Positions 42,346 to 51,500 of a stretch of 64,000 bases of DNA are shown one piece after another. The position numbers and the translations under genes are program-made. The DNA comes from Fluviicola sp. (GTDB lineage: Bacteria > Bacteroidota > Bacteroidia > Flavobacteriales_D > Crocinitomicaceae). The notes under the pieces are model-generated. The model was not told where the DNA came from, did not search any database, and saw only the letters and a list, made by a program, of their open reading frames with translations. The stretch is from the NCBI RefSeq assembly GCF_029266855.1, contig NZ_JAQSWB010000001.1, forward strand, positions 1,054,001 through 1,118,000. The letters are read 5' to 3'. Within the stretch, counting starts at the first letter, position 1. Each line of letters begins with the position of its first letter.

Positions 42346-45300
42346 TTAATCTCGTTTTCTTAACACCATTAATACTCCTTTGTATATGTCGGGACTGGCA
42401 TTTGCATTCAATTGAATGACATACAAGTAATTTCCATCCGGCACCGGTTCGCCCTTATAGGTTCCATCCCATGGAATTTCATATCCGTCCGATGTAAAAA
42501 TGGTTTGTCCCCATTCATTGTATATTTCGACATGTGCATTCGGATAGGCCAATTTCAGGAATTCCAGTTTCCAAACATCGTTCGAACTATCTCCGTTCGG
42601 CGAGATGATGGTTGGGATCAAGGTGTTGATTTCATTCGTTACAATCGTTACAGTCGTAAATCGAATAGCACTGTCGACACATCCCAATGCATTAGTAATG
42701 TGAAGAACGATGTAATAATTACCATTCGCATAATAGGTATGCGTTGGATTTGTTAAATTGGAAGTTGAACCATCTCCGAAATTCCAGGAATAGGTTACAG
42801 CATAATCGGAAGTATCAATGAAGTTATGAACTGCTCCGATATTAGCTCCATTATTTGAATTAAAGAAGAACCCTGCATCCGGCAGCGGATCAATTGTAAT
42901 CGGCTCAATGATCGTATCCGAACAATTATTCACGGTCGATACAATGTGTGTAATCGTGTAAGTTCCGCCACTTGCAAATTGCTGATTTACATTTGCCAGT
43001 GCAGCTGATCCTTGTCCGCCAAAATCATAGAACCAATAATTAATGGTCTCAGAACTTGTTGAGGCATCCGTAAATGCAACTGTAACCTGGTTATTCGGGC
43101 AGGAATTCGCGGAATTGAAATCCGCAACAGGTTTGTCGAAAACCGAAACAGAAATAGAAACCGTGTCTTTACATCCGTTTGAGTTTGTAACAATCAACTC
43201 AACTGGATAAGCACCCGGAGTTCCAAAATTATATGTCGGATTTTGAAGTCCAGAAGTTTGTCCTGTTTGGAATCTCCATGCCCAGTTTGTCAATGTTCCC
43301 GAGCCCGGAAGCGAGAAGTCGGTGAATACATTTGAAAGTCCTTCACAGACATTTGTTGCGCTGAAATTAGCAAATGGTGGAGCTACGAAATTAATCTGGA
43401 TGGCATCCGACACTACATTACAGGTTCCGTTATTGGTAGAGGTTAAAGTCAAAACAATGCTTCCACCCGAAACTTCAGCAGCAGTTGGTGTATATATTGC
43501 ATTCAGGGATGAATTTGAAGGACTGTACGTTCCTAAACCACCACTCCATACACCACCAAAGGGTCCGCCAGTTACGCTTGCATTTAACTGAACCAGCGAA
43601 CTGTTTGAACATTTCAATTGATTCGGACCCGCATCCACTTTCGGTGCATTATTGATCGAAACATAGATACTATCCTGAACAGGAAGACAATTTCCATTGG
43701 AAGTAGATTCCAGGTAGAGCCAGATAAAACCAGCTGTTGTATCTGCAGCACTTGGAATATACGTACAGTTCAGAGAACTGTTATTCGGAGAGAAAATCCC
43801 TGTTCCGCTGCTAAGCCATTTCCCTGTATTTGTTGGTCCGCTAACTGTTCCGGATAAGCTAACGTTTGCGTTATTCGCACAAACGATCAATGTATCAGGA
43901 CCGGCCTCTACTGTTGCAGCTGCGGTAAAATTGACTTCCATGGTATCCGAAACCATCGCACATGACACCGCGTTTGTGGATGTTAATATGAATTGGAGTG
44001 TTCCTGCCGTAATATCTGCAGATGAGGGAACATACTCCGCATTTAAGGTGTTTGAATTCGGTAAAAAAGCTCCGGTTCCGTTCGATGTCCATACACCTGT
44101 TGCAGCCCCACCCCCTACAATTCCATTCAACTGGATCACGGAATTGTTTTCACAAATCGATTGATCCGTATTGGCATTAACAAGTGGTGCGGGTGTAATT
44201 TCCAAATACAAAGTATCTCTCGCTACCGGACAAAACCCGCTTGTAGAAAGAATAATACGGATAGGGCTTATCAATGTATCCAACGGACTTGGCACATACG
44301 TATTCGGAACTGAGTTCAATCCGTTTTGGAAGGATCCGTATCCGTTACTCGACCAGGCACCGGTCACTGCTCCGCCGCCAACACTTCCGTTAAGTGTATA
44401 ACTTACATTTGCACAAACAGTATCATCCAAACCGGCTTGTGAAAATGCCGTCGCATAGAAATCCGTATTGTACGCATAAGAAGCTCCGCTATTTGTTCCT
44501 CCGCCCGTAATTGTTGCCATTGTAAATATATCAGCCGAATTCACCAGTATGTTGTGGCTGTTTACAGGAACTTCTGAAGTATTAAAGAAAATACGTGCGG
44601 TTTTATATAGCCCGCTTGTTCCCGGAACCGTTTGAAACATTCCAGCGGTTATCAAAGCTGCATTTCCGTTCAGTAAAAAATTCCCTTCGAATCCTGTTCG
44701 TGTCACCAAAACAATTCCTAAGGAATCTGAACTGGAGCGGGAAAACTCCACATTATTATTTCCTTTACAGTTTAAACTTGGCACCACTGCAGCGCTTAAC
44801 TCACAGCCAAAGCCCGAAACATGATAAACATAAACCGGCTTACTCGCTTTGATATACAAAATCTCATCTGTCATTGGAATTTCCAGTGTCTCCGAAGAAT
44901 TGATCAGTGTTGTGTTTGTACTCAGGCCAGTAACGTCAATTACAGAAGCATTCTGAGTTCCAAGTACGTAAATCCGGTCGTTTGCCGATGTTCCTTTATA
45001 AATCGCATAATCCGTACCGATCGAAGGTGTTGGAATCAATTGGTCTCCGATCATATCAGAGCAAGAAGACTGGACAAGCTGTCCGTCAAATAGAGTAATG
45101 GCAATTGGTTTATTTGCAGAAACAATTGATCCGGCAAGGCTGCTAACAGCACTCACATTCACATCCCTGGCACTATAAGTTTGCCCGGCATTCAGAACCA
45201 CTGAGAAAGTAGCATTTGCCAAATGTCCGGTAATATCCGTTCGGGGAGTAATCAGCACAGTTGTATTATTCATTGCGGCAATAATCTCAATTCCGGAATA

Positions 45301-45768
45301 GCTTGCCGGTGTTGTAGCTGCATTGTCCCAAAACTTTTGGAATGGTGTGTAGAAATTTATTCCAAGTGCCTTCCCCCCCTTCAAGCTGAAGCTTTCTTTA
45401 TTGTTGGGAGCGTTAATTTCATAAACAGCGTTGATGATTCCGGTAGAGCTAATTTTCATTCCGTTATTCGAAATGACATTCCCGGCAGGACTTTCAATTT
45501 GAGCGATCACCGAACTTAAATTCATGCTGTCGCTCGAAAAAGCTGGCATCATTAAAGTTAAGGGAACAAACGCACCATTTGCTGGTTGAGAAACGGTAAT
45601 TGTAGCCGGTTGGTCGTAGGTTTGAAAACGAAGCATGACAGGAGTCTGTCCAACTCCGGCAGAAACATCAGGAGCTGCGAACCAAAAGACGGTGTCTCTC
45701 TGTGCATAAGAACTTACAGTTAGTGTAAGAAAAAACGCTAGCAGGAAAAGTTGTATAAATCTGAACAT
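42346..45768 (-). CDS. Giant T9SS type B adhesin with IgGFc-like and PKD domains (module 1)
   Basis: 1140 residues, first gene of the surface operon. Layout parallels the second adhesin: signal peptide (1-22, ending VSSYAQ), IgGFc-binding-like N-terminal domain (ALGINFYTPFQ, AAMNNTTVLITPR, SANKPIAITLFDG, SDMIGDQLIPTP), four SprB-like repeats instead of five, three PKD domains (WAWRFQ, YWFYDFGG, YSWNFGDGS) and a CHU_C type B C-terminal domain (IISPNGDSSNDVWKLEF, YNEWGQTIF, WDGTYKGEPVPDG). Expected to be exported by the type IX system and held at the surface through its PorP/SprF partner encoded one base downstream. Confidence 0.9.
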   Translation of the reverse strand: MFRFIQLFLLAFFLTLTVSSYAQRDTVFWFAAPDVSAGVGQTPVMLRFQTYDQPATITVSQPANGAFVPLTLMMPAFSSDSMNLSSVIAQIESPAGNVISNNGMKISSTGIINAVYEINAPNNKESFSLKGGKALGINFYTPFQKFWDNAATTPASYSGIEIIAAMNNTTVLITPRTDITGHLANATFSVVLNAGQTYSARDVNVSAVSSLAGSIVSANKPIAITLFDGQLVQSSCSDMIGDQLIPTPSIGTDYAIYKGTSANDRIYVLGTQNASVIDVTGLSTNTTLINSSETLEIPMTDEILYIKASKPVYVYHVSGFGCELSAAVVPSLNCKGNNNVEFSRSSSDSLGIVLVTRTGFEGNFLLNGNAALITAGMFQTVPGTSGLYKTARIFFNTSEVPVNSHNILVNSADIFTMATITGGGTNSGASYAYNTDFYATAFSQAGLDDTVCANVSYTLNGSVGGGAVTGAWSSNGYGSFQNGLNSVPNTYVPSPLDTLISPIRIILSTSGFCPVARDTLYLEITPAPLVNANTDQSICENNSVIQLNGIVGGGAATGVWTSNGTGAFLPNSNTLNAEYVPSSADITAGTLQFILTSTNAVSCAMVSDTMEVNFTAAATVEAGPDTLIVCANNANVSLSGTVSGPTNTGKWLSSGTGIFSPNNSSLNCTYIPSAADTTAGFIWLYLESTSNGNCLPVQDSIYVSINNAPKVDAGPNQLKCSNSSLVQLNASVTGGPFGGVWSGGLGTYSPSNSSLNAIYTPTAAEVSGGSIVLTLTSTNNGTCNVVSDAIQINFVAPPFANFSATNVCEGLSNVFTDFSLPGSGTLTNWAWRFQTGQTSGLQNPTYNFGTPGAYPVELIVTNSNGCKDTVSISVSVFDKPVADFNSANSCPNNQVTVAFTDASTSSETINYWFYDFGGQGSAALANVNQQFASGGTYTITHIVSTVNNCSDTIIEPITIDPLPDAGFFFNSNNGANIGAVHNFIDTSDYAVTYSWNFGDGSTSNLTNPTHTYYANGNYYIVLHITNALGCVDSAIRFTTVTIVTNEINTLIPTIISPNGDSSNDVWKLEFLKLAYPNAHVEIYNEWGQTIFTSDGYEIPWDGTYKGEPVPDGNYLYVIQLNANASPDIYKGVLMVLRKRD

Positions 45769-45796
45769 GGTAGTACTATCTCAGTTTAAGAGGTTG

Positions 45797-45804
45797 CAAA
45801 GATA
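45797..45804 (-). promoter_or_regulatory. Probable -7 element of the adhesin operon
   Basis: On the minus strand the sequence is TATCTTTG, an exact TAnnTTTG match, 29 bases before the ATG at 45768. No clear -33 element is present. Confidence 0.5.
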
Positions 45805-45903
45805 GTTTAATAGGAAGTATTTTGAACTAAAATTAAAAAAGCGAAACAGGCCATTCACACAACCAAAACCGAACTTTAAAAATAAAAATCAGTTAGTTAC
45901 GAA

Positions 45904-45919
45904 TTTAACACGTGTTAAA
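45904..45919. promoter_or_regulatory. Perfect 16-base palindrome upstream of the adhesin operon
   Basis: TTTAACACGTGTTAAA is self-complementary and centred about 110 bases upstream of the adhesin -7 element. It is a possible operator; it also lies 44 bases after the stop of the TrmH-like gene, so a 3' end role cannot be excluded. Confidence 0.4.
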
Positions 45920-45962
45920 AACGTTAAATAGAAAGCAACTAAATTTTCAGTTAAAACTGATT

Positions 45963-46439
45963 TTATCTATGATTCGGAGGAAGCTCCAAATTAAGTTTTG
46001 CAGCACGATCATACATCACGATACTTCCTGTTACAGCAACATTCAAAGACGAATTTCCGGGAAGTTTGATTACCTTCCTGCATTTAGCCAAAACAGTATC
46101 AGGAAGTCCCTGGTCTTCGGATCCAAGCAAATATATCGCACGTTTGGGATGCTCAAAATCGTGTAAGAATTCAGCATCCTCCGTTAGTTCAACAGCTATC
46201 AGGTGACAATCGTAAGGAATGTTCTCACACAGATCTTCCAGGGAATCGTAATGAAAGTAAGGAATTCTTGCCCAGGTTCTTGTCACATCGGAGGATTGCT
46301 TTTTATAGCGTTTACCTACCGTAAAAATGTAGGAAGCTCCGAGAATATATGCCGACCTCCAGAGTGTTCCGATGTTGTGGTCCGTTTTTGCATTAAACAC
46401 CCCGATTGCGCAATAGCCATGAATATTTGAAGTTTTCAT
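45963..46439 (-). CDS. SpoU/TrmH family RNA 2'-O-methyltransferase
   Basis: A 158-residue knotted SPOUT methyltransferase, about the size of TrmL/TrmH-type tRNA enzymes without an extra N-terminal domain. The signature motifs are present: NIGTLWRSAYILGA near 24-37, YLLGSEDQGLPDTVL near 108-122, and the knot LPGNSSLNVAVTGSIVMYD near 132-150. Target nucleotide unknown. ATG 46439 is preferred; the TTG three codons upstream overlaps the previous gene. It comes one base after the M14-like hydrolase gene as the last gene of the rimK operon. Confidence 0.88.
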   Translation of the reverse strand: MKTSNIHGYCAIGVFNAKTDHNIGTLWRSAYILGASYIFTVGKRYKKQSSDVTRTWARIPYFHYDSLEDLCENIPYDCHLIAVELTEDAEFLHDFEHPKRAIYLLGSEDQGLPDTVLAKCRKVIKLPGNSSLNVAVTGSIVMYDRAAKLNLELPPNHR

Positions 46440-46440
46440 A

Positions 46441-47415
46441 TTAAGCAAGCATATTTTTATCGGAATTTAATGCATTTCCTATATGGAAAATCGCATCCCC
46501 TTTATTTACCAGGGGAGCTTCGTTGGTACAAATGATATAGCCTTTCGAGTTCGACTTGATCTTGCGTTCCGTAGAACCGTAAGGATCACTTACATAACCA
46601 AGTAAATCACCTTTTTCCACATACTGTCCGTTTTTAACCACCGAATGAAAAACACCTGATTGGGGAGCTCTTAACCACTTGGAAGATTTAATGATGATCG
46701 GTTCATTTTCAACCGGTTCCAGCTTGAAGTTCTTCATATGAAAATGATTCAATATGCGTTGAATCCCGAGCAATCCTTCTTCCACGATCGTCTCATCAAT
46801 GGAATTCGTTTTTCCGCCCTCAAACAGGAGGATTTTCTTCCCCATTTTATTCAAAGCTTCACGAACAGACTTGGAGATATAGCCCGAGTGGACAATAAAC
46901 GGCGGACTAAAAACACTCGCCAGTTCCATACTGATCGGATCCGATAAAATGCAGCGGACCTGCGCAATATTTGAGCGCTGGGCGGAACCCGTATGAAAAT
47001 CAATCACGATATCCACATTCGGTGCGATCTGATTCATAAACTGGTAAGCAAACTGACTGGCAAGAGAACCGTTTTTGGAACCCGGAAAACTCCTGTTCAG
47101 GTCTCTCCCATCCGGCAATTCCCGTTTAAGGTTCAAATAGCCGAAAATATTGAATACAGGCAAACAAATAATTGTCCCCGCAATTGGTTTGTTCCATTTT
47201 TTGCGAATTACCCTGCGGATAATTTCCATTCCGTTGATTTCATCTCCATGCATTCCCGCCATTAAAAGCACGATCGGTCCGTCCTTTAGCGATCTTTCCA
47301 CCAGAACCGGAACCTGGACAGGTGTATGTGTATGCAACTTCGCAACATCCATGCTTAGTTCGATGCTCTGACCAGGCAGAATTTCTTTTCCAAGTATGTA
47401 GAACTTTCGAGCCAT
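46441..47415 (-). CDS. Succinylglutamate desuccinylase/aspartoacylase-like zinc hydrolase
   Basis: A 324-residue cytosolic M14-type metallohydrolase. Zinc ligands fit GMHGDEINGMEI (H and E, near 56-59) and DFHTGSAQRSN (H near 145); the likely catalytic glutamate is in LFEGGKT near 197. A C-terminal biotinyl/lipoyl-like beta domain (SGVFHSVVKNGQYVEKGDLL) is also present, as in AGTPBP-like and RimK-linked members. Families of this type are often encoded next to rimK; the product might trim glutamates added by RimK, but that is inference. Starts 2 bases after rimK. Confidence 0.82.
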   Translation of the reverse strand: MARKFYILGKEILPGQSIELSMDVAKLHTHTPVQVPVLVERSLKDGPIVLLMAGMHGDEINGMEIIRRVIRKKWNKPIAGTIICLPVFNIFGYLNLKRELPDGRDLNRSFPGSKNGSLASQFAYQFMNQIAPNVDIVIDFHTGSAQRSNIAQVRCILSDPISMELASVFSPPFIVHSGYISKSVREALNKMGKKILLFEGGKTNSIDETIVEEGLLGIQRILNHFHMKNFKLEPVENEPIIIKSSKWLRAPQSGVFHSVVKNGQYVEKGDLLGYVSDPYGSTERKIKSNSKGYIICTNEAPLVNKGDAIFHIGNALNSDKNMLA

Positions 47416-47417
47416 GT

Positions 47418-48296
47418 TTATTTTTTTACATTCTTCTCAATAAAAGCAATAATTCTTCCTGCAATATCAACCCCGGTTGCGCGTTCAATCCCCTCCAATC
47501 CGGGAGACGAGTTCACTTCCAATACCAAAGGTCCGCGGGAAGACTGCAGCAAATCAACTCCTGCAACTCCCAAACCAACAGCATCTGCAGCCTTAATAGC
47601 AGTCATTTTTTCTTCCTCAGTCAGTTCCAGAATCGTTGCTGTTCCTCCGCGATGGAGGTTCGAGCGGAATTCACCTTCTTTTCCCTGGCGTTTCATTGCC
47701 CCAACTACCTCTCCGTCAACTACAAAAGCACGGATATCCGCACCTCCGGCCTCTTTAATGAATTCCTGCACGATCACGCGCGCCTTCAAACCATTAAATG
47801 CTTCTAAAACAGATTGAGCAGCATTTTGGTTCTCTGCCAAAACCACTCCCAAACCTTGCGTACCTTCCAGTAACTTCAGTACAACCGGTGCGCCTCCGGC
47901 AGATTCCACTACATGCTCTACATTTCGGGAATAATTGGTAAACACCGTTTTCGGAAGTCCGATTCCTTCTTTCGACAAAACCTGCAAACAACGCAGTTTA
48001 TCCCGGGAATGAACAATTCCTCTTGAACTGTTCACCGAGAAAACATTCATCATTTCGAACTGTCGGACAACCGCTGTACCATAAAAAGTAACAGATGCTC
48101 CAACTCGCGGAATAACAGCGTCAAAGCCTTCCAAATATTCCGATCCGTAAAATAACGACGGTCCTTTTTGCTCGATTTCGATATTGCAGCGTAAATGATC
48201 TATCACATGCGCTTCATGGCCGTGCTTTTCAGCTGCTTCAACGAGGCGTCTTGTAGAATACAATTGTGGATTGCGTGATAAAATGGCAATTTTCAT
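47418..48296 (-). CDS. rimK: RimK-type ATP-grasp glutamate ligase
   Basis: ATP-dependent ligase that in enterobacteria adds glutamates to the C-terminus of ribosomal protein S6. From ATG 48296, 292 residues. RimK motifs are present in order: [18 protein letters not shown] at the start, the cofactor loop [14 protein letters not shown] near 141-154, [17 protein letters not shown] near 178-194, and the metal-binding [14 protein letters not shown] near 265-278. The in-frame start at 48317 is less likely since the family begins at MKIAIL. It is between the RimB-like protease gene and the M14-like hydrolase. Confidence 0.9.
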   Translation of the reverse strand: MKIAILSRNPQLYSTRRLVEAAEKHGHEAHVIDHLRCNIEIEQKGPSLFYGSEYLEGFDAVIPRVGASVTFYGTAVVRQFEMMNVFSVNSSRGIVHSRDKLRCLQVLSKEGIGLPKTVFTNYSRNVEHVVESAGGAPVVLKLLEGTQGLGVVLAENQNAAQSVLEAFNGLKARVIVQEFIKEAGGADIRAFVVDGEVVGAMKRQGKEGEFRSNLHRGGTATILELTEEEKMTAIKAADAVGLGVAGVDLLQSSRGPLVLEVNSSPGLEGIERATGVDIAGRIIAFIEKNVKK

Positions 48297-48341
48297 TCTT
48301 TTTCTTGAAAGGCTCATCCCTTTCCTTCGATAATATATAAG

Positions 48342-48788
48342 TTATTTAGTCTCGTATTTGTAGGAACAATTTGTTTTGGACGTATCTATGAGAAAACGTT
48401 TATTCAACAATCTGCGACCTAATAATATGGGATTTCGTAAACCGGTTCTTTCAGTTAGCGAAAATACGGTTTCATATGATTCTCCGAACAGCTGAACAGT
48501 TCCTTTAACAAAAAACCGCTCTTGTGCTATCCCGTTGGAGCTTTTAACGGTCTTTGTCTTAAAATCGCTAAAAATCACTTCCTTGCCTGTATATCCGGAA
48601 ATTGCCGGATCTAAAAAAACCACCCTAAGCTGTTCCTTCTCATCAAATTCAATGATTTCGATCGACTGGCAATGCATGGAACTCGAATACGCTCCAGAAT
48701 CAATTTTCACCGGCACATTTTTCAACTCAAAACTGGGAAAGGAAACCAAATCCTTGCGCCCGATTATTCTCTTATTCGTCGATTCCAT
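48342..48788 (-). CDS. RimB-like ATP-dependent zinc protease (retropepsin fold)
   Basis: A 148-residue protein of the family called ATP-dependent zinc protease, structurally retropepsin-like and known as RimB where it partners RimK. The active-site motif is KIDSGAYSSS at about 28-37 (D-S/T-G-A type), with the flap HCQSIEI and a C-terminal LGRRLLNKRFLID that is conserved in the family. It is the first gene of the rimK operon, 45 bases before the rimK start, and is divergent from rplS. Confidence 0.82.
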   Translation of the reverse strand: MESTNKRIIGRKDLVSFPSFELKNVPVKIDSGAYSSSMHCQSIEIIEFDEKEQLRVVFLDPAISGYTGKEVIFSDFKTKTVKSSNGIAQERFFVKGTVQLFGESYETVFSLTERTGLRNPILLGRRLLNKRFLIDTSKTNCSYKYETK

Positions 48789-48918
48789 ATTTCTAGCTAT
48801 CTTTGTAAAGAAGTTGTTATTCGATAATCGAAATTAGAAAAAAAGGGATTCCGAAAAGAAAAATGGCTTCAAATAAAAAAAAGTTAGGGGAATATATCAT
48901 AAAATGAAAATTTATTCC

Positions 48919-48926
48919 TAATATTG
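48919..48926 (+). promoter_or_regulatory. Possible -7 element of rplS
   Basis: TAATATTG matches TAnnTTTG at 7 of 8 positions and is the best candidate in the 176-base region between the divergent RimB-like and rplS genes, 39 bases before the ATG. Confidence 0.3.
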
Positions 48927-48964
48927 CACCCCCAATTATGGGATAGTGAAAGAAAATTAGAGTC

Positions 48965-49324
48965 ATGGATTTTATCAGAGAGCTTCAAAAAGAACTAGTA
49001 GAATTGAAAGAATTCCCAGCATTTGGCGCTGGAGATACAGTAACAGTATCATACAAAATTAAAGAAGGAAACAAAGAGCGTATTCAGCAGTTCCAAGGTG
49101 TTGTTCTACAACGTCGCGGACAAGGTACAACTGAAACCTTTACAGTTCGCAAAATGTCAGGAAACGTAGGAGTTGAGCGTATCTTCCCTATTTCTTCTCC
49201 TTTCATTGATACTATTACAGTTAACAAACGTGGAGCTGTACGTCGTGCACGTATCTTCTACTTCCGTGGTCTTACTGGTAAAGCAGCACGTATCAAGGAA
49301 AAAAGAAGCTTCTCTCACTCATAA
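48965..49324 (+). CDS. rplS: Ribosomal protein L19
   Basis: 119 residues with the L19 pattern [50 protein letters not shown] and the basic C-terminus [20 protein letters not shown]. Large-subunit protein near the subunit interface. Codon use is typical of a highly expressed gene. It is alone rather than in the rpsP-trmD-rplS string, and ends with a strong terminator. Confidence 0.98.
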   Translation: MDFIRELQKELVELKEFPAFGAGDTVTVSYKIKEGNKERIQQFQGVVLQRRGQGTTETFTVRKMSGNVGVERIFPISSPFIDTITVNKRGAVRRARIFYFRGLTGKAARIKEKRSFSHS

Positions 49325-49350
49325 GCCGAAGATTAAATCTCAATATATCG

Positions 49351-49385
49351 ATCCCGACTTCGCTTGCGAATGTCGGGATTTTTTA
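49351..49385 (+). terminator. Rho-independent terminator of rplS
   Basis: ATCCCGAC (49351-49358) pairs with GTCGGGAT (49372-49379); an inner TTCGC/GCGAA extends the stem. A run of T follows. It is 27 bases after the stop. Confidence 0.9.
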
Positions 49386-49424
49386 TGTCCTGTTATTTGG
49401 CATCAACTTTGCTAAACCGGTCTC

Positions 49425-50210
49425 ATGAAGTTACTCCCGATCATTCTGCCTCTGTTGCTTATCCAGGCCTGTACCGGACAAAGTAATCCAAGCGATCAGA
49501 CCACCAGCCAGCTTAAAGAAGAAAAAGTTCCCGAAACAGATCCCATCCGGGAGTTATACAATCAATACAGTAAAAGCAGCGGACCCAGTATTTCCGGGGG
49601 AACAGTAAGTAATGGAAGCTTAAAAAACGGAAAACTTTTCCCATTCAAAGGTCCCAACTTTATTTATTTCGATTCCACCAGTTACCTGAACAAACATGCA
49701 TTTACGCATGAAAAAGTTCATCATACAGTGCTGGATACTTACCGGCAGTTCGAAACAGTGCTTCCTGGGTTTGAATTCGGACTTATGGAATGTTCGAATG
49801 AACATGGCGGTAAAATCTGGCCACACCGAACGCATCAAAACGGCTTGAGCATCGATTTTATGTCGCCGCTTCTCAAAAACGGAGTCTCTTCAACTGATTT
49901 CAATACTATCGGTCTTCCTCATTACCTGATGGATTTTGATGAAAATGGGATTTACACTGAAGACCGCAACTACTCAATCGATTTCAACCTGATGGCACAA
50001 CATCTTTTGGAACTGGACAAACAAGCCAAAAAGAACGGATTAAAAATTGAGAAAGTCATCCTGAAAATTGCCTTAAAAGACGAGTTATTTGCAAGCGAAT
50101 ACGGCAAGCAATTGAAAGCAAGAGGGATTTACTTTGCAACTAATTTGAGCGAATTGATTGATAGTTTGCATGATGATCATTATCATGTGGATTTCGGGAT
50201 AATTAAATAA
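49425..50210 (+). CDS. MepA-like murein endopeptidase lipoprotein (M74)
   Basis: A 261-residue outer-envelope peptidase. The lipobox is IQAC with C16 as the lipidated cysteine, followed by a Ser/Thr/Gln-rich linker. Zinc and catalytic motifs of penicillin-insensitive murein endopeptidase are visible: WPHRTHQNGLSIDFMSP near 128-144 and HDDHYHVDFG near 247-256. The family cuts D-Ala-meso-DAP cross-links in peptidoglycan. Single gene. A 9-base-pair inverted repeat is just downstream. Confidence 0.88.
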   Translation: MKLLPIILPLLLIQACTGQSNPSDQTTSQLKEEKVPETDPIRELYNQYSKSSGPSISGGTVSNGSLKNGKLFPFKGPNFIYFDSTSYLNKHAFTHEKVHHTVLDTYRQFETVLPGFEFGLMECSNEHGGKIWPHRTHQNGLSIDFMSPLLKNGVSSTDFNTIGLPHYLMDFDENGIYTEDRNYSIDFNLMAQHLLELDKQAKKNGLKIEKVILKIALKDELFASEYGKQLKARGIYFATNLSELIDSLHDDHYHVDFGIIK

Positions 50211-50221
50211 AAAGCAAAACC

Positions 50222-50247
50222 GGACGTAATTCCGCAATATTACGTCC
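50222..50247. terminator. Inverted repeat after the MepA-like gene
   Basis: GGACGTAAT (50222-50230) and ATTACGTCC (50239-50247) form a perfect 9-base-pair stem with loop TCCGCAAT, starting 12 bases after the stop. No T run follows, so termination is not certain. Confidence 0.45.
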
Positions 50248-50376
50248 TAAGATGAAAAACAGTCACAAAACACCACCATTCAATCAACAAAACCCGTTGT
50301 TCAGGTTATTTCCGGATTACTGAGTTTTAAACTTTTTACATTGTCTGTTGTACCGCGTTATACTTTATTCAAACCC

Positions 50377-51279
50377 ATGAAGATCATCCCTTTCCTAAGT
50401 ATTTTTTTTGTTAGTATCACTAGTTACGGCCAGGCAGATACTATTCGGATCAAAGAGTTATTGACCGTTCTCACCAAAACTTCCAAACCACGAAATCATC
50501 AGAACATTGATCAATTGAATTTGTGTGCGAAATTTATCTCCAACAACTTCAAAGAATATGCCGATACGGTTTTTTATCAAAACTACCAGGTTGGTAGTCT
50601 TACTTACAAAAACGTCATTGCGCGATTCAATCCGCAAGCCTCCAAAAAGCTGGTGATCGGAGCTCATTACGATGTTTGCGGCAACCAGGAAGGTGCAGAT
50701 GACAATGCTTCGGGAATTGTGGGTTTACTGGAGCTTGCGCGACTTTTAAAAGGAAAGTCGCTCGACAACTGTATTGAATTAGTGGCTTACACCCTGGAAG
50801 AACCACCTTTTTTCCGGACGGAATACATGGGAAGTTTCATTCATGCCAAATCGCTCAAGGAGTCAAATACAGAAGTTATCGGAATGATCTGCCTGGAAAT
50901 GATCGGTTATTTCGATGAAGCCAAACACTCCCAGGATTATCCTATCGGACTTTTGAAGCTATTCTATGGCTCAAGAGGAAATTACATTACAGTTGTAAAC
51001 AAATTCGCAAAGGGAAAGGGAGCCCGTAAATTCACCAGGCGTATGGACCGTTTTGCACAACTCCCCGTAAAGAAATTCAACGGCCCGAAAGCATTAACAG
51101 GTATCGATTTTTCAGATCATTTAAACTACTGGAAAATGGGCTTCAGTGCTTGTATGGTCACGGATACAGCATTTTACAGAAACAAGAACTATCATCAAAA
51201 AACAGATGAAATGGGAACCCTGAATATTTCCAGGATGGCACTGGTAATTGACGGCATTTTTTTCAGTATCTTAGCTTAA
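50377..51279 (+). CDS. Secreted M28 family metallopeptidase
   Basis: 300 residues from ATG 50377, which gives a signal peptide ([19 protein letters not shown]). The M28 zinc site is visible: H in [10 protein letters not shown], bridging D in GADDNASG, catalytic E in YTLEEPPFF, a further ligand in [10 protein letters not shown], and the last histidine in FSDHLNYWK. The product likely cleaves amino-terminal residues of extracellular peptides. Longer in-frame start at 50341 lacks a signal peptide. The Kazal inhibitor gene follows 11 bases downstream and may be co-transcribed. Confidence 0.88.
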   Translation: MKIIPFLSIFFVSITSYGQADTIRIKELLTVLTKTSKPRNHQNIDQLNLCAKFISNNFKEYADTVFYQNYQVGSLTYKNVIARFNPQASKKLVIGAHYDVCGNQEGADDNASGIVGLLELARLLKGKSLDNCIELVAYTLEEPPFFRTEYMGSFIHAKSLKESNTEVIGMICLEMIGYFDEAKHSQDYPIGLLKLFYGSRGNYITVVNKFAKGKGARKFTRRMDRFAQLPVKKFNGPKALTGIDFSDHLNYWKMGFSACMVTDTAFYRNKNYHQKTDEMGTLNISRMALVIDGIFFSILA

Positions 51280-51290
51280 ATTCGTTGATT

Positions 51291-51500
51291 ATGAAACTGC
51301 TGATATTCACTTCAATTTTAGCAATGGGAACTGCTAAAAGTTGTACAAAAGAAGATTGTACGGAAAAAGTCAAAGAAGATTGTGTTTGTACGATGCAATA
51401 CGATCCGGTTTGCGGCTGCAATCAAAAAACGTATTCCAATGCCTGTATGGCTCAATGCCACGGAATTACCAAGTATGTAAAGGGAGAATGCCCAAAATAA
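51291..51500 (+). CDS. Small secreted Kazal-type protease inhibitor
   Basis: 69 residues with a hydrophobic leader ([13 protein letters not shown]). The mature part holds eight cysteines; six of them fit the Kazal pattern, with the core [20 protein letters not shown]. The reactive-site loop precedes DPVCG. ATG 51291 is the natural start. Kazal domains inhibit serine proteases; target unknown. Located 11 bases after the M28 peptidase gene. Confidence 0.8.
   Translation: MKLLIFTSILAMGTAKSCTKEDCTEKVKEDCVCTMQYDPVCGCNQKTYSNACMAQCHGITKYVKGECPK

Noticed and set aside
37676-45768. Immunoglobulin-binding role for the adhesins
   Set aside because: The N-terminal domain resembles a family named for IgG Fc binding, but an environmental bacterium gives no reason to expect antibody ligands.
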